A stretch of DNA of 64,000 bases from Thalassovita sp. (GTDB taxonomy: Bacteria > Pseudomonadota > Alphaproteobacteria > Rhodobacterales > Rhodobacteraceae): NCBI RefSeq assembly GCF_963691685.1, contig NZ_OY829290.1, positions 1,550,001 through 1,614,000 of the forward strand. Reading direction: 5' to 3'. The translations under genes and the position numbers were made by a program. Shown here piece after piece: positions 1-8,777 of this stretch (within the stretch, counting starts at the first letter, position 1; each line of letters begins with the position of its first letter). The notes below the pieces were generated by a model. That model had not been told where the DNA came from. It saw only the letters and a list, made by a program, of their open reading frames with translations, and did not search any database.

Positions 1-1167
1 GGTTGCCAGCATCGACAGAGCCACCACCAGCGACAGCGTATCGGTCAATGGGCCGGGCAGCACGTTCTGTTGGCGGGAAAACGACAGCAGGACAAAGCCA
101 AACTCACCGGCCTGCGCCAGTGACAGGGTGAACAGCCACCGTGCCCGGCCTTTGATGTTGAAGATATGGCTCAGCAGGTAAAGGATCGCGCCTTTGATCA
201 GCAGAACGGTCAGCGTCAGGCCAATCAGATCCATCGGTGCGCTGAAGAAGGTATTGAAATCGATACCCGCCCCAACGGTGATGAAGAACAGCCCAAGCAG
301 CAGCCCTTTGAAGGGTTCGATGTCGCTTTCCAGCTCATGACGGAATTCCGAGTTGGCCAGCACCACACCCGCCAGGAACGTGCCAAGCGCCGGCGACAGG
401 CCCACAGCGGTCATGATGGCGGCGATCCCCAGAACGATCAGCAGGGCCAAGGCTGTGTACATTTCCCGCAGACGGGCATGGTGGATGAAGGCAAACAGTG
501 GCCGGGTCAGGAAGATCCCCGCCAGAATGACCGCCGCGACGGCACCAAGCGTTACCAGCGTCACCCCCCAGCCCGGTAGCCCTTCCACCAGTGACATGCC
601 GCCCGGTGCGCCTGCATGGCCATCACTGCCGCCCCCGGGTGTTGGCCCCGAGGGTGACATTGCCAGTAGCGGTAGCAGCGCCAGCATCGGGATCACCGCG
701 ATATCCTGTGTCAGCAAAACCGAGAAGGTGGAGCGCCCGCCGTTTGTCTGCATCAGCCCCTTCTCGGATAGGGTTTGCAGCACAATCGCGGTGGAGGAGA
801 GCGCGAAGATCATCCCAACCGCCAGCGCGGGTTTCCATTCCAGCCCCAATGCCATCGACAGCGCAGTCATCGCGGCCATGGTCAGGGTGATTTGCAAGCC
901 GCCCAGCCCGATCAGCCGGTGCCGCATCGCCCAGAGCGCCCTTGGGTCCAGTTCCAACCCGATCAGGAACAGCATCATCACCACGCCAAATTCAGCGAAG
1001 TGTTGCAGATCCTGCGTTTCAGAGCCGACCAGCCCCAGAACGGGGCCAATCACGATCCCGGCGCTGAGGTAGCCCAGAACAGATCCCAGCCCCAAACGCG
1101 CGGCCAGCGGCACGGCGATCACGGCGGCAATCAGATAGATAGAAGCGGAAAAGAGAAACTCTTGCAT
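1..1167 (-). CDS. CPA2-family cation:proton antiporter (KefB-like), C-terminus cut by window edge
   Basis: An integral inner-membrane monovalent cation/proton antiporter. The frame reads from an ATG at 1167 to base 1 without a stop, giving about 389 residues of what is normally a 550-650 residue protein. The N-terminus has the family pattern of alternating hydrophobic helices: a first helix at about residues 5-22, then LGSVLGYLSAGIVIGP (the family GxxLGYLxAGxxxGP), then FGVVMMLFLIGLELDP, the conserved helix carrying the LFLIGLE motif. A regulatory TrkA-N domain would lie beyond the window if this is KefB-like, so its presence cannot be judged. It is transcribed leftwards and separated by 65 bp from the Lrp gene on the same strand. 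Which ion it carries cannot be told. Confidence 0.88.
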   Translation of the reverse strand, partial: MQEFLFSASIYLIAAVIAVPLAARLGLGSVLGYLSAGIVIGPVLGLVGSETQDLQHFAEFGVVMMLFLIGLELDPRALWAMRHRLIGLGGLQITLTMAAMTALSMALGLEWKPALAVGMIFALSSTAIVLQTLSEKGLMQTNGGRSTFSVLLTQDIAVIPMLALLPLLAMSPSGPTPGGGSDGHAGAPGGMSLVEGLPGWGVTLVTLGAVAAVILAGIFLTRPLFAFIHHARLREMYTALALLIVLGIAAIMTAVGLSPALGTFLAGVVLANSEFRHELESDIEPFKGLLLGLFFITVGAGIDFNTFFSAPMDLIGLTLTVLLIKGAILYLLSHIFNIKGRARWLFTLSLAQAGEFGFVLLSFSRQQNVLPGPLTDTLSLVVALSMLAT

Positions 1168-1232
1168 GGTCTCCGGCGATTTTTTGCGCCTTTGCAGGCA
1201 GTTGGGGTCAGGTAGCTGTGTGGCCCACTATG

Positions 1233-1688
1233 TCAGGTTGGCAGCGGCGCGTCTTGCTTGAACTGATCCATCACAATCTGGCTTTGCACCCGGCTAACAG
1301 CTTCGTGGCGCAGCAGCACCTCATGGATCAGGCTGTTGAGGGCAGAAAGGTCTTCGCAATAGACCCGCAGCAGGTAGTCGGCATCGCCGGTGAGGGTCCA
1401 GGCGCTGGTGATTTCGGGGCGCAGGTTCACCAGCCGGGCAAAGCTTTGGCTTTGATCCGGTCCATGGGTGCCAAGCTGCACCTGCACAAAGGCCTGCACA
1501 CTCAGACCCAGCCGCGCCGGATCCAACCGGGCCGTGTAGTTGCGGATATAGCCTTCGGCCTCCAGGCGTTGGCGTCGCCGCCCGGCCTGAGAGGCCGAAA
1601 GGTTCAGCATGTCTGACAGTTCCTGAGTCGTTAGATGGCTGTTTTGTTGCAGCGCGGCCAGCAGCCGTTTGTCGGTGTCGTCCAGCAT
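1233..1688 (-). CDS. Lrp/AsnC-family transcriptional regulator
   Basis: A 151-residue DNA-binding regulator. Residues 1-50 form the AsnC-type winged helix (MLDDTDKRLLAALQQNSHLT start, then the recognition segment LNLSASQAGRRRQRLEAEGYI). Residues 65-145 form the RAM effector-binding domain, with the glycine-containing stretch LTGDADYLLRVYCEDL. The gene diverges from hppD across a 151-bp gap with two dyads, so control of hppD, perhaps in response to tyrosine or another aromatic amino acid, is a natural inference. This neighbourhood (Lrp next to hppD) fits tyrosine catabolism, but the effector is not visible in the sequence. Confidence 0.9.
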   Translation of the reverse strand: MLDDTDKRLLAALQQNSHLTTQELSDMLNLSASQAGRRRQRLEAEGYIRNYTARLDPARLGLSVQAFVQVQLGTHGPDQSQSFARLVNLRPEITSAWTLTGDADYLLRVYCEDLSALNSLIHEVLLRHEAVSRVQSQIVMDQFKQDAPLPT

Positions 1689-1701
1689 GATGCCTCTCGT
1701 G

Positions 1702-1797
1702 CGTCAAATTGACGTTTTCCACCTAGATAGTGCGTAGATCCCGCATGGCAACCGCTTTCGCCAGCGTAAAATGCGCAAAATTCCCACATCTTTTGCG
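1702..1797. promoter_or_regulatory. Divergent lrp/hppD control region with two dyads
   Basis: Two inverted repeats lie between the divergent genes. The first is CGTCAAATTGACG (1702-1714), with perfect 6-bp arms and an A at the centre. The second has 7-bp arms, CGCAAAA (1774-1780) and TTTTGCG (1791-1797). Either could bind the neighbouring Lrp-type regulator. The AT-rich second dyad is 43 bp from the hppD start and better placed to affect hppD. The binding assignment is inference. Confidence 0.4.
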
Positions 1798-1839
1798 GCA
1801 TACTTAACATAGCAAGTAACCAACACTCAGGAGGCACCC

Positions 1840-2937
1840 ATGGGTCCGTTCCCGCACATGGCCCCCAAGGCCGTAATCAGCCCCGAAAACCCCGCCGGTA
1901 CCGACGGTTTCGAATTCGTAGAATTCGCCCACCCCAATGCGGAAGAACTGCGTGAGCTGTTCGCCAAGATGGGCTACGTCAAGGTCGCCAAACACAAGAC
2001 CAAGAACATCGAACTGTGGCAGCAGGGGGATGTGACCTATATCCTGAATGATGAACCGGGTAGCTTCGCCAGCCGCTTTGTCGAAGAGCACGGCCCCTGC
2101 GCCCCGTCGATGGGCTGGCGCGTTGTGGATGCGCAGCATGCCTATGACCACGCCGTCAAAATGGGTGCAGAACCCTATGACGCGGATGACAAAACCCTGG
2201 CCTGGCCCGCGATCAAAGGCATCGGCGGTTCGCTGATCTATTTCACCGACGAAAGCCACGACCAGTCGCCCTATAACGCTGATTTCGACTGGCTGGGCAC
2301 CTCCAAGCCGGAAGGTGTGGGCTTCTACTACCTCGATCACCTGACCCACAACGTGTTCAAAGGCAACATGGACAAGTGGTTCAAGTTCTACGGCGATCTG
2401 TTCAACTTCCGTGAAATCCGCTTCTTTGACATTGAAGGCAAATACACCGGCCTGCTCAGCCGCGCGCTGACCTCACCCTGTGGCCGGATCCGTATTCCGA
2501 TCAACGAAGACCGCGGCGAAACCGGCCAGATCGTGGCCTATCTGAAGAAGTACAAAGGCGAAGGCATCCAGCACATCGCTGTTGGTTCCGAAGACATCTA
2601 CGCCTCGACCGACGCAATCTCGGAAAATGGCATCAAGTTCATGCCGGCACCGCCGAACGCCTATTATGACCTCAGCCACGAACGTGTGGTCGGCCATACC
2701 GAGCCGATAGAGCGCATGAAGAAACACGGCATCCTGATCGATGGCGAAGGTGTTGTGGATGGTGGTGAGACCAAGATCCTGCTGCAGATCTTCTCCAAAA
2801 CCGTGATTGGTCCGATCTTCTTCGAATTCATCCAGCGTAAAGGCGATGATGGCTTCGGCGAGGGCAACTTCAAAGCGCTGTTTGAATCGATTGAGCGTGA
2901 GCAGATCGAAAACGGTGAAATCCAAGCGGCTGAGTAA
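1840..2937 (+). CDS. hppD: 4-hydroxyphenylpyruvate dioxygenase
   Basis: Converts 4-hydroxyphenylpyruvate to homogentisate in tyrosine catabolism; cytoplasmic, non-haem iron(II). At 365 residues it has the normal family length and two VOC folds. The iron ligands of the C-terminal fold can be read: H167 (in YLDHLTHNVF), H245 (in GIQHIAVGSEDI) and E329 (in GPIFFEFIQRKG). The C-terminal helix region DGFGEGNFKALFESIE, which closes over the active site, is intact. The start is an ATG at 1840 with GGAGG 7 bp upstream. The gene stands alone, divergent from an Lrp regulator and ended by a strong terminator. No homogentisate dioxygenase or fumarylacetoacetase gene is adjacent, so the rest of the pathway must lie elsewhere. 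Confidence 0.97.
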   Translation: MGPFPHMAPKAVISPENPAGTDGFEFVEFAHPNAEELRELFAKMGYVKVAKHKTKNIELWQQGDVTYILNDEPGSFASRFVEEHGPCAPSMGWRVVDAQHAYDHAVKMGAEPYDADDKTLAWPAIKGIGGSLIYFTDESHDQSPYNADFDWLGTSKPEGVGFYYLDHLTHNVFKGNMDKWFKFYGDLFNFREIRFFDIEGKYTGLLSRALTSPCGRIRIPINEDRGETGQIVAYLKKYKGEGIQHIAVGSEDIYASTDAISENGIKFMPAPPNAYYDLSHERVVGHTEPIERMKKHGILIDGEGVVDGGETKILLQIFSKTVIGPIFFEFIQRKGDDGFGEGNFKALFESIEREQIENGEIQAAE

Positions 2938-3040
2938 GCCCTTACCGGTGAAGACCGCATAAGACGGTCAGACGGGGAGGGCGCGCGGCAGGTTAACTGC
3001 CCGGCCCATCTTTCTGCCGGGGCTCCACCCCTGGCATCGG

Positions 3041-3078
3041 CCCAGCCGCACGGCTTTCCTCGTGCGGCTGGGTTTTTT
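3041..3078 (+). terminator. Rho-independent terminator of hppD
   Basis: A perfect 12-bp stem (CCCAGCCGCACG at 3041-3052 pairing with 3061-3072), an 8-nt loop, then six T residues at 3073-3078. It is about 100 bp downstream of the hppD stop and before the convergent oxidoreductase gene. Confidence 0.93.
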
Positions 3079-3096
3079 CGTTTCAGCCGTTGGGCG

Positions 3097-4116
3097 TCAG
3101 GTGCCAAACCCTTCCAGCACGATTTTGCCTTTGGCGGTGTTGGTCTCCAGCAGCTTATGGGCGCGGATCAGGTTGGCGGCGTTGATCTCGCCCATCGCCT
3201 CGGTCGCGGTGGACCTCACCTTGCCGCTGTCAATCAGCCCGGCAACATCGTTCAGGATGTCCCGCTGGCGGGTGATGTCCGCTGTACCGAAAAGCGACCG
3301 GGTGTACATCACCTCCCAATGGGTCGAAATCGACTTGAGCTTGAAGGGGCGGACGTCCAGATGCTCAGGGTCATCGATCAGCCCAAAGCGACCCTGGGGC
3401 GCCAGAAACTCAGCGGCCTGTTCGATATAGGCATGGGTCTGATTGGTGGAGAAGACATAGCCCAGGGCGCCAATCCCCAAGGCAGCGATCTGCGGGGCCA
3501 GCGGCTGGCGATGGTCCAACACGTGATGGGCGCCAAGGGATTTCACCCACTCCTGTGTTTCCGGCCGTGAGGCGGTTGCGATCACCGTCAGATCTGTCAG
3601 CGCCCGCAACAGCTGGATCGCGATGGAACCAACACCACCTGCGCCGCCGATGATCACCACAGCCGGTGCCGCGCCGGGCACAGGATCGGCGACCCGCAGC
3701 CGGTCAAACAACATCTCATGCGCCGTCAGGGTGGTCAGGGGCAGGGCTGCCGCTGCGGCCGCAGGGATCGATGTTGGCGCGCGGCCGGTGATGCGTTCAT
3801 CAACCAGATGGTATTCGGCGTTGGTGCCGGGGCGATCAATGGCGCCGGCATACCAGACGGTATCGCCGGGCTGGTAGCTGGTGACCAATTCGCCCGTCTC
3901 AACAACCTCACCCACGGCGTCCCAGCCCAGAATGGCGGGGCTGTCCCCTTCCGGTGCGCGGCTCTGACGGATCTTATAATCAACCGGATTGACCGAGATC
4001 GCCTGAACCTTGACCAGCAGGTCATGGCCCTGTGCCTCAGGCCGGGGGGCGGTGAAATCCTGCAGGGGCTGTGGTGCATCGATTGGGCCTGCAGCGGTGT
4101 AGCCGATCGCTTTCAT
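3097..4116 (-). CDS. Zinc-type alcohol dehydrogenase-like / quinone oxidoreductase of the MDR superfamily
   Basis: A 339-residue NAD(P)H-dependent medium-chain oxidoreductase. The N-terminal GroES-like part (MKAIGYTAAGPI..., then VNPVDYKIR) is followed by GWDAVGEVVETG and the Rossmann nucleotide-binding motif GGAGGVGSIAIQLL at about residues 155-168. The C-terminus has the VMYTRSLFGT and GKIVLE features of the zinc-type ADH-like (YogA/Qor) subgroup. The start is the ATG at 4116 because AGGAG sits about 7 bp upstream; a longer frame to 4188 would add a cysteine-rich leader with no counterpart in the family. It diverges from an HxlR regulator. Such pairs usually respond to quinones or electrophiles, so a detoxifying reductase is likely. 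The substrate is unknown. Confidence 0.87.
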   Translation of the reverse strand: MKAIGYTAAGPIDAPQPLQDFTAPRPEAQGHDLLVKVQAISVNPVDYKIRQSRAPEGDSPAILGWDAVGEVVETGELVTSYQPGDTVWYAGAIDRPGTNAEYHLVDERITGRAPTSIPAAAAAALPLTTLTAHEMLFDRLRVADPVPGAAPAVVIIGGAGGVGSIAIQLLRALTDLTVIATASRPETQEWVKSLGAHHVLDHRQPLAPQIAALGIGALGYVFSTNQTHAYIEQAAEFLAPQGRFGLIDDPEHLDVRPFKLKSISTHWEVMYTRSLFGTADITRQRDILNDVAGLIDSGKVRSTATEAMGEINAANLIRAHKLLETNTAKGKIVLEGFGT

Positions 4117-4210
4117 GGGGCTCTCCTTTTGACAAAGCTGATTCACCTGCCATATGAAGGAGTAGACACAATGCGAACAAGTACGCACTATTTTAGCCTA
4201 TAGGCACAAT

Positions 4211-4582
4211 ATGGATACTATAGAACAGCAGAGCACCCAGCGTTTTGCCGACTATGGCTGCAATGACGGCTGCCCGGTTGAGGCGGCGTTGGAGCAGATT
4301 GCGGGCAAGTGGAAAGGGCTGATCATCTACCATCTGCTAGATGAGACCCTGCGCTTTAATGAAATGCTGCGCCGGGTGGGGAATGTGACGCAACGCAGCC
4401 TGACCAAGCAGCTGCGTGAGTTGGAGGCCGACGGCATCCTGCACCGGGAGGTTTACGCTGTGGTGCCGCCAAAGGTGGAATATTCCCTGACCGAGAAGGG
4501 GCAAGCGCTGCGCGAGGTGGTGATGGCGCTGCACGCCTGGGGCAGTGCCCATCGCAAGGTGCCGCCCAACACTGAGGCGTAA
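4211..4582 (+). CDS. HxlR-family redox-type transcriptional regulator
   Basis: A 123-residue winged-helix regulator with the HxlR layout: CPVEAALEQIAGKWKGLIIYHL near the N-terminus, FNEMLRRVGNVTQRSLTKQLRELEADGILHREV as the helix-turn-helix and wing, and YSLTEKGQALREVV at the end. Two cysteines lie just before the fold, C17 and C21 (GCNDGC). In YodB/QorR-type members an N-terminal cysteine senses diamide or quinones, so a thiol switch is plausible. It diverges from the quinone-oxidoreductase-like gene across 94 bp. A short dyad, TGCG...CGCA at 4172-4187, lies in that gap and may be its operator. Confidence 0.88.
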   Translation: MDTIEQQSTQRFADYGCNDGCPVEAALEQIAGKWKGLIIYHLLDETLRFNEMLRRVGNVTQRSLTKQLRELEADGILHREVYAVVPPKVEYSLTEKGQALREVVMALHAWGSAHRKVPPNTEA

Positions 4583-4590
4583 GGGCGGGC

Positions 4591-7500
4591 TTAGCCGCGC
4601 GGCATCTTCAACGTGATGGTGCGGCCGGATTTGGTGTAGCGCAGCTCGCCTTCGCTGATGGAGGCCACGCGCCCGCCATCTAGTCGATCGCCCACGTTCA
4701 CCTTCTTGTACCGGCCCGACGCCAGCCGGACGAGGGCGCTGCGGTTGCTGGGCTGGCCAGAAACCCCGATCAGGTTGATCTTTTTCAGGTTCAGCTGGTT
4801 TTTCACCGTCGCCTGCCGCGCGACTGAGGCCGAGGTGGGCAGCTGCGGCTGCACACGCACTGCGGCGGCCACCTGCACGCTTTCGGTGTTTGACGTATTC
4901 AGGTTGCTGGGACGCGCCATCGGGCGCAGCGATGTGGCGCCAACCGATTGGGCCACCGCCTCGTTGATCGCGTCGCGGGTTTCGCCCGACAGATCCACCA
5001 GCGGTGCTGAGGCGCTGTTCAGCAGGGTAAGGCGGTCGCCGTCATCGGTGTTGCTGTTTGCGGCGGTGCGCAGGTTGTCCGGGCGTGCTTTGGGGCGCAG
5101 CTGCGCCAATTCGGTGCGGGTGCGACCGCCAAGCACGCTGCGTTCGTTGGATTCGATCAGATCTTCCGGCCGCGCCTTAGGCCGGATTTTTGAACGGCGC
5201 AGCAGCTCCGCCTCGCTGATGCCTTCGAGCGCAACAACGGTGCGGGCTGGGAAGCTGTTCGGCAGGACCGGCGGGCGGCCCGAAAAGATCAGGATGCCAT
5301 CCGGGGTCATCGTTCCCTCAGGGCTGGCCGTGACCAGACCACGCTGGTCAAACGTAAATTCAGTGCCCGCAGCGGCGGGGGAGCTTTGTTGCGGCGGCGT
5401 GGTGTCAGATTGCACCCGCGCCTCATCCGGCAGCGCCACAGCGTCAAAGGAGGGTACAGCCGGGTCAATCGACGCGATATAAAGGTCATACAGACCCGCC
5501 GTTGCCGGGGCGGAGGGCTGGGACGGGGCATCCTGCCAGACACCTGAGACAGCATAGCGTTCCGCAGTGCTTAGCTCAGGGGCGGGTGCCGTTTCAGTAA
5601 CCTCGGGTTCCGCCTGCAGTTCAGGATCAAGCGCGGTCAACGCCTCATCCCCTTCGACCAGGGCGGGATCGGTCAGCGCGCTGGTGGCCGCATCAGGGGC
5701 GGCGGGCGCTTCGGGTTCGTATTGCAATTCGGGCGACAGCGAAGCGACTTCGGATGTATCGGGGGCCGCTTCTACCGCCGCACCTTCGACCGCAGGCAGC
5801 TCTACTTCTGCCAGCGGGGTTTCTGCCTCTTGGGGAACAAGCGTCGCAACGGGCTGGTCTGCTGCTGGCGCGGGCGTAGTTTCCGGGGCCGTCTCCGGGG
5901 CTGTTGCCGCGGCAAGATCTTCTGCCGGGGCCGCCTCTTGCTCCGCCTCGGCCTGCAGCACCTCAGCAGTGGTGGCAGGGTCTGAGTTGCGGAATAGACC
6001 GGCGATGCCTTCTTCGCCCAGGGAGGCCCAGGCAGCCATGCCGACCAGGAACAACAGCAACAACGCGGTCAGGATCAGCCCCAGGAACCGTGGCTTGCCG
6101 CCAACTACAACCTCTTGCTCACTCTTACGTGCGCCGAAGACGGTCATCTGCTGCTTTTCTTTGCGCGCCTCCTGCTGCCGCTTGGCGCGGCGCGACGGCG
6201 CTTTGCCCGGCGCGGGCACCTCCACCTCAGCCTCTGTCGCATCATCCTCGGCAGGGGCGGGGGGGATCTCGGTCTCTACGATCGTAGGCGTCAGACTGGC
6301 CGCAGCATCCAAGAGCTGCGCTTCGGCGTCTTCGCTGATGTCGCCGCCAGATGAGGCGGCCCCGTTCGCCGCGGGTGCAACCTCATCGCTGATTGGGGGC
6401 ACTGTTGGGGCGTTGACATCGGCGTCCAGGGCTGGCGCGCCGGTGCCTGCCTCTGCGGGCGTGGCTGCGGCCTTGTCCGGGCGCAGCGTCAGTTTGCGCA
6501 CACCGTTGACCTCTGGGCTGGTGCGGCTGGCCCCATCAAGGCGCGGCGCGGCTTTGCCTGTGTCTTCGTCAGTGGCGCCGCGACGGGCGCGTACACTGGC
6601 AAAGGAGAGGGCGCTGTTGGCTTCTGCTTTCGCGGTCGCTTCACCTGCGGGTGTTTCAATCTGCGCCGCCTTGGCCCGGCTGCTGCCAAACATTGGCGGC
6701 AGCGCGGCGGGTGTGTCTTCCACAGGTTTGTCTGCAATGGCTGGGGCGTCTACCGCCAGAATATCCTCAGGATCTGGCAGTGCAGGCTCTGCGGGCGCCT
6801 CAGCCTGAGGCGCGGTAAAGAGGTCATGCTGCAACTCTTCCAGATCGCGGGGGATCTCAGCGGCGTCTTCCGGGCCTTCGACGTTGCCGCGCGCTTCGGC
6901 GGCTTCGATCAATTCCAGTTCTTCCGGGGTCAACGGGATGGCCGGGCTCAGCTCATCTTCGATGCTGGCGGCCATCTGCGCGTAATCAACGGGCTGATCA
7001 ATCACCTCCACCGCCGGGGCGGTGATCGCCTCAATCGGCTCAGGTGTTGGGGCCGGTGTTGGGGCCGGAGTCGGTTCAGGTGTTGGTTCGGGTGCCGAAA
7101 CGGGCGCTGGCTCTGGCACCGCTGGCGCTGGCTGCTCTGCAACGGGCGCTGGGGTGACCTCAGGCTGGGGTGACTCTACGGCGACCTCTGCAGGGGCTTC
7201 GTCAATGGCAGGGGGCGCAATGGTTTCCAGCGCGGGCGCGGCAATCACTTCGGGTTCCGGCACCGGTTCGCTGACCTCTGGTTCCGGCGCTGGGGGTGTT
7301 GGAAACTTGGCGGGGCCAATGACGGCAACCGCGTCTTCATCCGGCTCAACCCGGCCACCAAACAATTCTGTTGCCGCATGGGTGCCGCCAAAGAAGGGCT
7401 CGCCCGGGTAGGCACCTGCGGGCTGGGCAACAAAACTCACCGGGTTGAACTGATGTTCATGGGCGAAAGCCTCGGCCTCGGCCAGGGTTTCGCGCGCAAC

Positions 7501-7848
7501 GGCGGCAACCTCCAGAACCGGGCCGTTCAACTGCCAGTCAATCGCAAGATCCGCCAGCGCATAGGGGGTTGTGCCCTCAATCGCCGCATGGGCCAGGCTC
7601 TCATGTTCCGCGGCGGGCGCTTTGCCCACAGGCACGCTGACATATTTGATCTGGTCTTCGGGCAGGATTAGTTTGCTGGTGATCCCCTCCGGGCTGAGCA
7701 ACAGCGCCTGTTCGCGCAGGCCTGTCAAAGCCGCGCCTAGATCCTCATCCTCAAAGGCCACACGACCCACAGCACGCCAGCCATCATCGGCCCGGTGCAA
7801 CAGGTCAATGCCTTCAAACGAAAGCGATAATGCAAAACTCGGCTTCAT
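4591..7848 (-). CDS. Large Ala/Pro/Glu-rich single-pass protein with GspL/PilM-like N-terminus and PilP/GspC-like C-terminus
   Basis: A 1085-residue protein of unknown role. Residues 1-180 look like the cytoplasmic actin-like fold of GspL/PilM proteins (SFALSLSFEGIDLLHR, then SKLILPEDQIKYVSVPV). Residues 181-560 are low-complexity Ala/Pro/Glu with a run of PTPAP repeats. One membrane helix lies at about 588-608 (FLGLILTALLLLFLVGMAAW), preceded by a basic stretch (RRAKRQQEARKEK), so the C-terminal half should be periplasmic. Three copies of a short motif, RPxARPxxL, occur at 888-897, 917-926 and 974-983. The last 67 residues (LNLKKINLIGVSGQP... to the end) resemble the GspC/PilP homology-region fold. 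No other pilus or secretion genes are nearby. I infer an envelope scaffold that joins parts usually on separate proteins. It is not a translation factor despite its composition. Confidence 0.72.
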   Translation of the reverse strand: MKPSFALSLSFEGIDLLHRADDGWRAVGRVAFEDEDLGAALTGLREQALLLSPEGITSKLILPEDQIKYVSVPVGKAPAAEHESLAHAAIEGTTPYALADLAIDWQLNGPVLEVAAVARETLAEAEAFAHEHQFNPVSFVAQPAGAYPGEPFFGGTHAATELFGGRVEPDEDAVAVIGPAKFPTPPAPEPEVSEPVPEPEVIAAPALETIAPPAIDEAPAEVAVESPQPEVTPAPVAEQPAPAVPEPAPVSAPEPTPEPTPAPTPAPTPEPIEAITAPAVEVIDQPVDYAQMAASIEDELSPAIPLTPEELELIEAAEARGNVEGPEDAAEIPRDLEELQHDLFTAPQAEAPAEPALPDPEDILAVDAPAIADKPVEDTPAALPPMFGSSRAKAAQIETPAGEATAKAEANSALSFASVRARRGATDEDTGKAAPRLDGASRTSPEVNGVRKLTLRPDKAAATPAEAGTGAPALDADVNAPTVPPISDEVAPAANGAASSGGDISEDAEAQLLDAAASLTPTIVETEIPPAPAEDDATEAEVEVPAPGKAPSRRAKRQQEARKEKQQMTVFGARKSEQEVVVGGKPRFLGLILTALLLLFLVGMAAWASLGEEGIAGLFRNSDPATTAEVLQAEAEQEAAPAEDLAAATAPETAPETTPAPAADQPVATLVPQEAETPLAEVELPAVEGAAVEAAPDTSEVASLSPELQYEPEAPAAPDAATSALTDPALVEGDEALTALDPELQAEPEVTETAPAPELSTAERYAVSGVWQDAPSQPSAPATAGLYDLYIASIDPAVPSFDAVALPDEARVQSDTTPPQQSSPAAAGTEFTFDQRGLVTASPEGTMTPDGILIFSGRPPVLPNSFPARTVVALEGISEAELLRRSKIRPKARPEDLIESNERSVLGGRTRTELAQLRPKARPDNLRTAANSNTDDGDRLTLLNSASAPLVDLSGETRDAINEAVAQSVGATSLRPMARPSNLNTSNTESVQVAAAVRVQPQLPTSASVARQATVKNQLNLKKINLIGVSGQPSNRSALVRLASGRYKKVNVGDRLDGGRVASISEGELRYTKSGRTITLKMPRG

Positions 7849-8011
7849 GAGTTCGCTCTAGCATCCTCCACTTCGCAAAGGGACCCCCTTTGCGCCCCAA
7901 ACCAAGAATAAAGCAGCTTCTTGCCGAGGGGAAGGGAGCCGTCACACTCCCCCTTGCAGGCGCTGTGCCAAAGAGACACCTCTAGGGGAGAAACCTTTGA
8001 AGGAGGGATAA

Positions 8012-8707
8012 ATGAAGTTGTTGCACAAAATGGTGGCGCCCGCGATGGTCGCAGCGATGATGGCGGTGCCGGCAGCGGGCTGGGCGGACATGGTGCGCCA
8101 CATCACGGTGACAGGTGAAGGTGTCGTTGCCGCGACGCCCGACATGGCAACGATTTCGCTGGGCGTGCAGCACGTCGCCGACACGCCGGAAATCGCCATG
8201 ATGCAGACCGCCCAGGAGTCGCAGGCTGTGGTCAGCCGGCTGAAGATGATGGGGATCGCTGAGGCCGATATGCAGACCTCAAACCTGTCGCTGCATCAGG
8301 TGGAAAACTATGACCGCAACAACCAGCCGCGGATCGAAGGCTATCGTGCGTCAAATTCCCTGCGGGTGCAGGTGCGCGATCTGGATCAGCTGGGTCCGGT
8401 GCTGACAGCGGTGCTGCAGGATGGGGCGAATAACTTTGGTGGGCTGAGTTTTGGCCTGTCAGAGCCACGCCCGGCGCAGGATCAGGCCCGTCAGGCAGCG
8501 GTGAAAGATGCACTGGCCAAGGCAGCCCTTTATGCCGAAGCCGCGGGTGTTGAGCTGGGCAATGTCGTCTCCATCTCAGAGGCGGGCGGCCACGATATGC
8601 CAATGCCGATGATGCGGATGGAAATGGCGGTTGGGTCGGATATGGCCGTTGAAGCAGGGGAATTGAGCCTGAACCAGCAGGTCACCGTGGTGCTGGAACT
8701 GAAGTAA
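8012..8707 (+). CDS. Periplasmic SIMPL-domain (DUF541) protein
   Basis: A 231-residue exported protein. Residues 1-25 are a Sec signal peptide ending AAGWA-D. The mature part carries the SIMPL/DUF541 pattern: ITVTGEGVVAATPDMATISLGV at its start, a central IEGYRASNSLRVQVRDLDQLG, and the C-terminal QARQAAVKDALAKAALYAEAAGVELGNVVSISE. The family includes mammalian SIMPL and bacterial YggE, which is linked to oxidative stress tolerance; its biochemistry is unknown. GAAGGAGGG 5-8 bp upstream fixes the start. The gene is monocistronic and ends in a terminator shared with metY. Confidence 0.9.
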   Translation: MKLLHKMVAPAMVAAMMAVPAAGWADMVRHITVTGEGVVAATPDMATISLGVQHVADTPEIAMMQTAQESQAVVSRLKMMGIAEADMQTSNLSLHQVENYDRNNQPRIEGYRASNSLRVQVRDLDQLGPVLTAVLQDGANNFGGLSFGLSEPRPAQDQARQAAVKDALAKAALYAEAAGVELGNVVSISEAGGHDMPMPMMRMEMAVGSDMAVEAGELSLNQQVTVVLELK

Positions 8708-8727
8708 GTGCAATGCGCTGCGCGTAA

Positions 8728-8759
8728 TAAAAAGGCCGGGGAAATCCCCGGCCTTTTTA
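8728..8759. terminator. Bidirectional terminator between SIMPL gene and metY
   Basis: A 14-bp stem (AAAAAGGCCGGGGA then TCCCCGGCCTTTTT) with a two-base loop. The A-tract and T-tract on the two sides let it end both the rightward SIMPL transcript and the leftward metY transcript. Confidence 0.9.
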
Positions 8760-8777
8760 TTGCGTTATGCTCGGCGT

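Noticed and set aside
5567..6808. 413-residue Ser/Ala-rich frame on the plus strand
   Set aside because: Antisense of the Ala/Pro/Glu-rich stalk of the 4591-7848 gene; composition mirrors that repeat.
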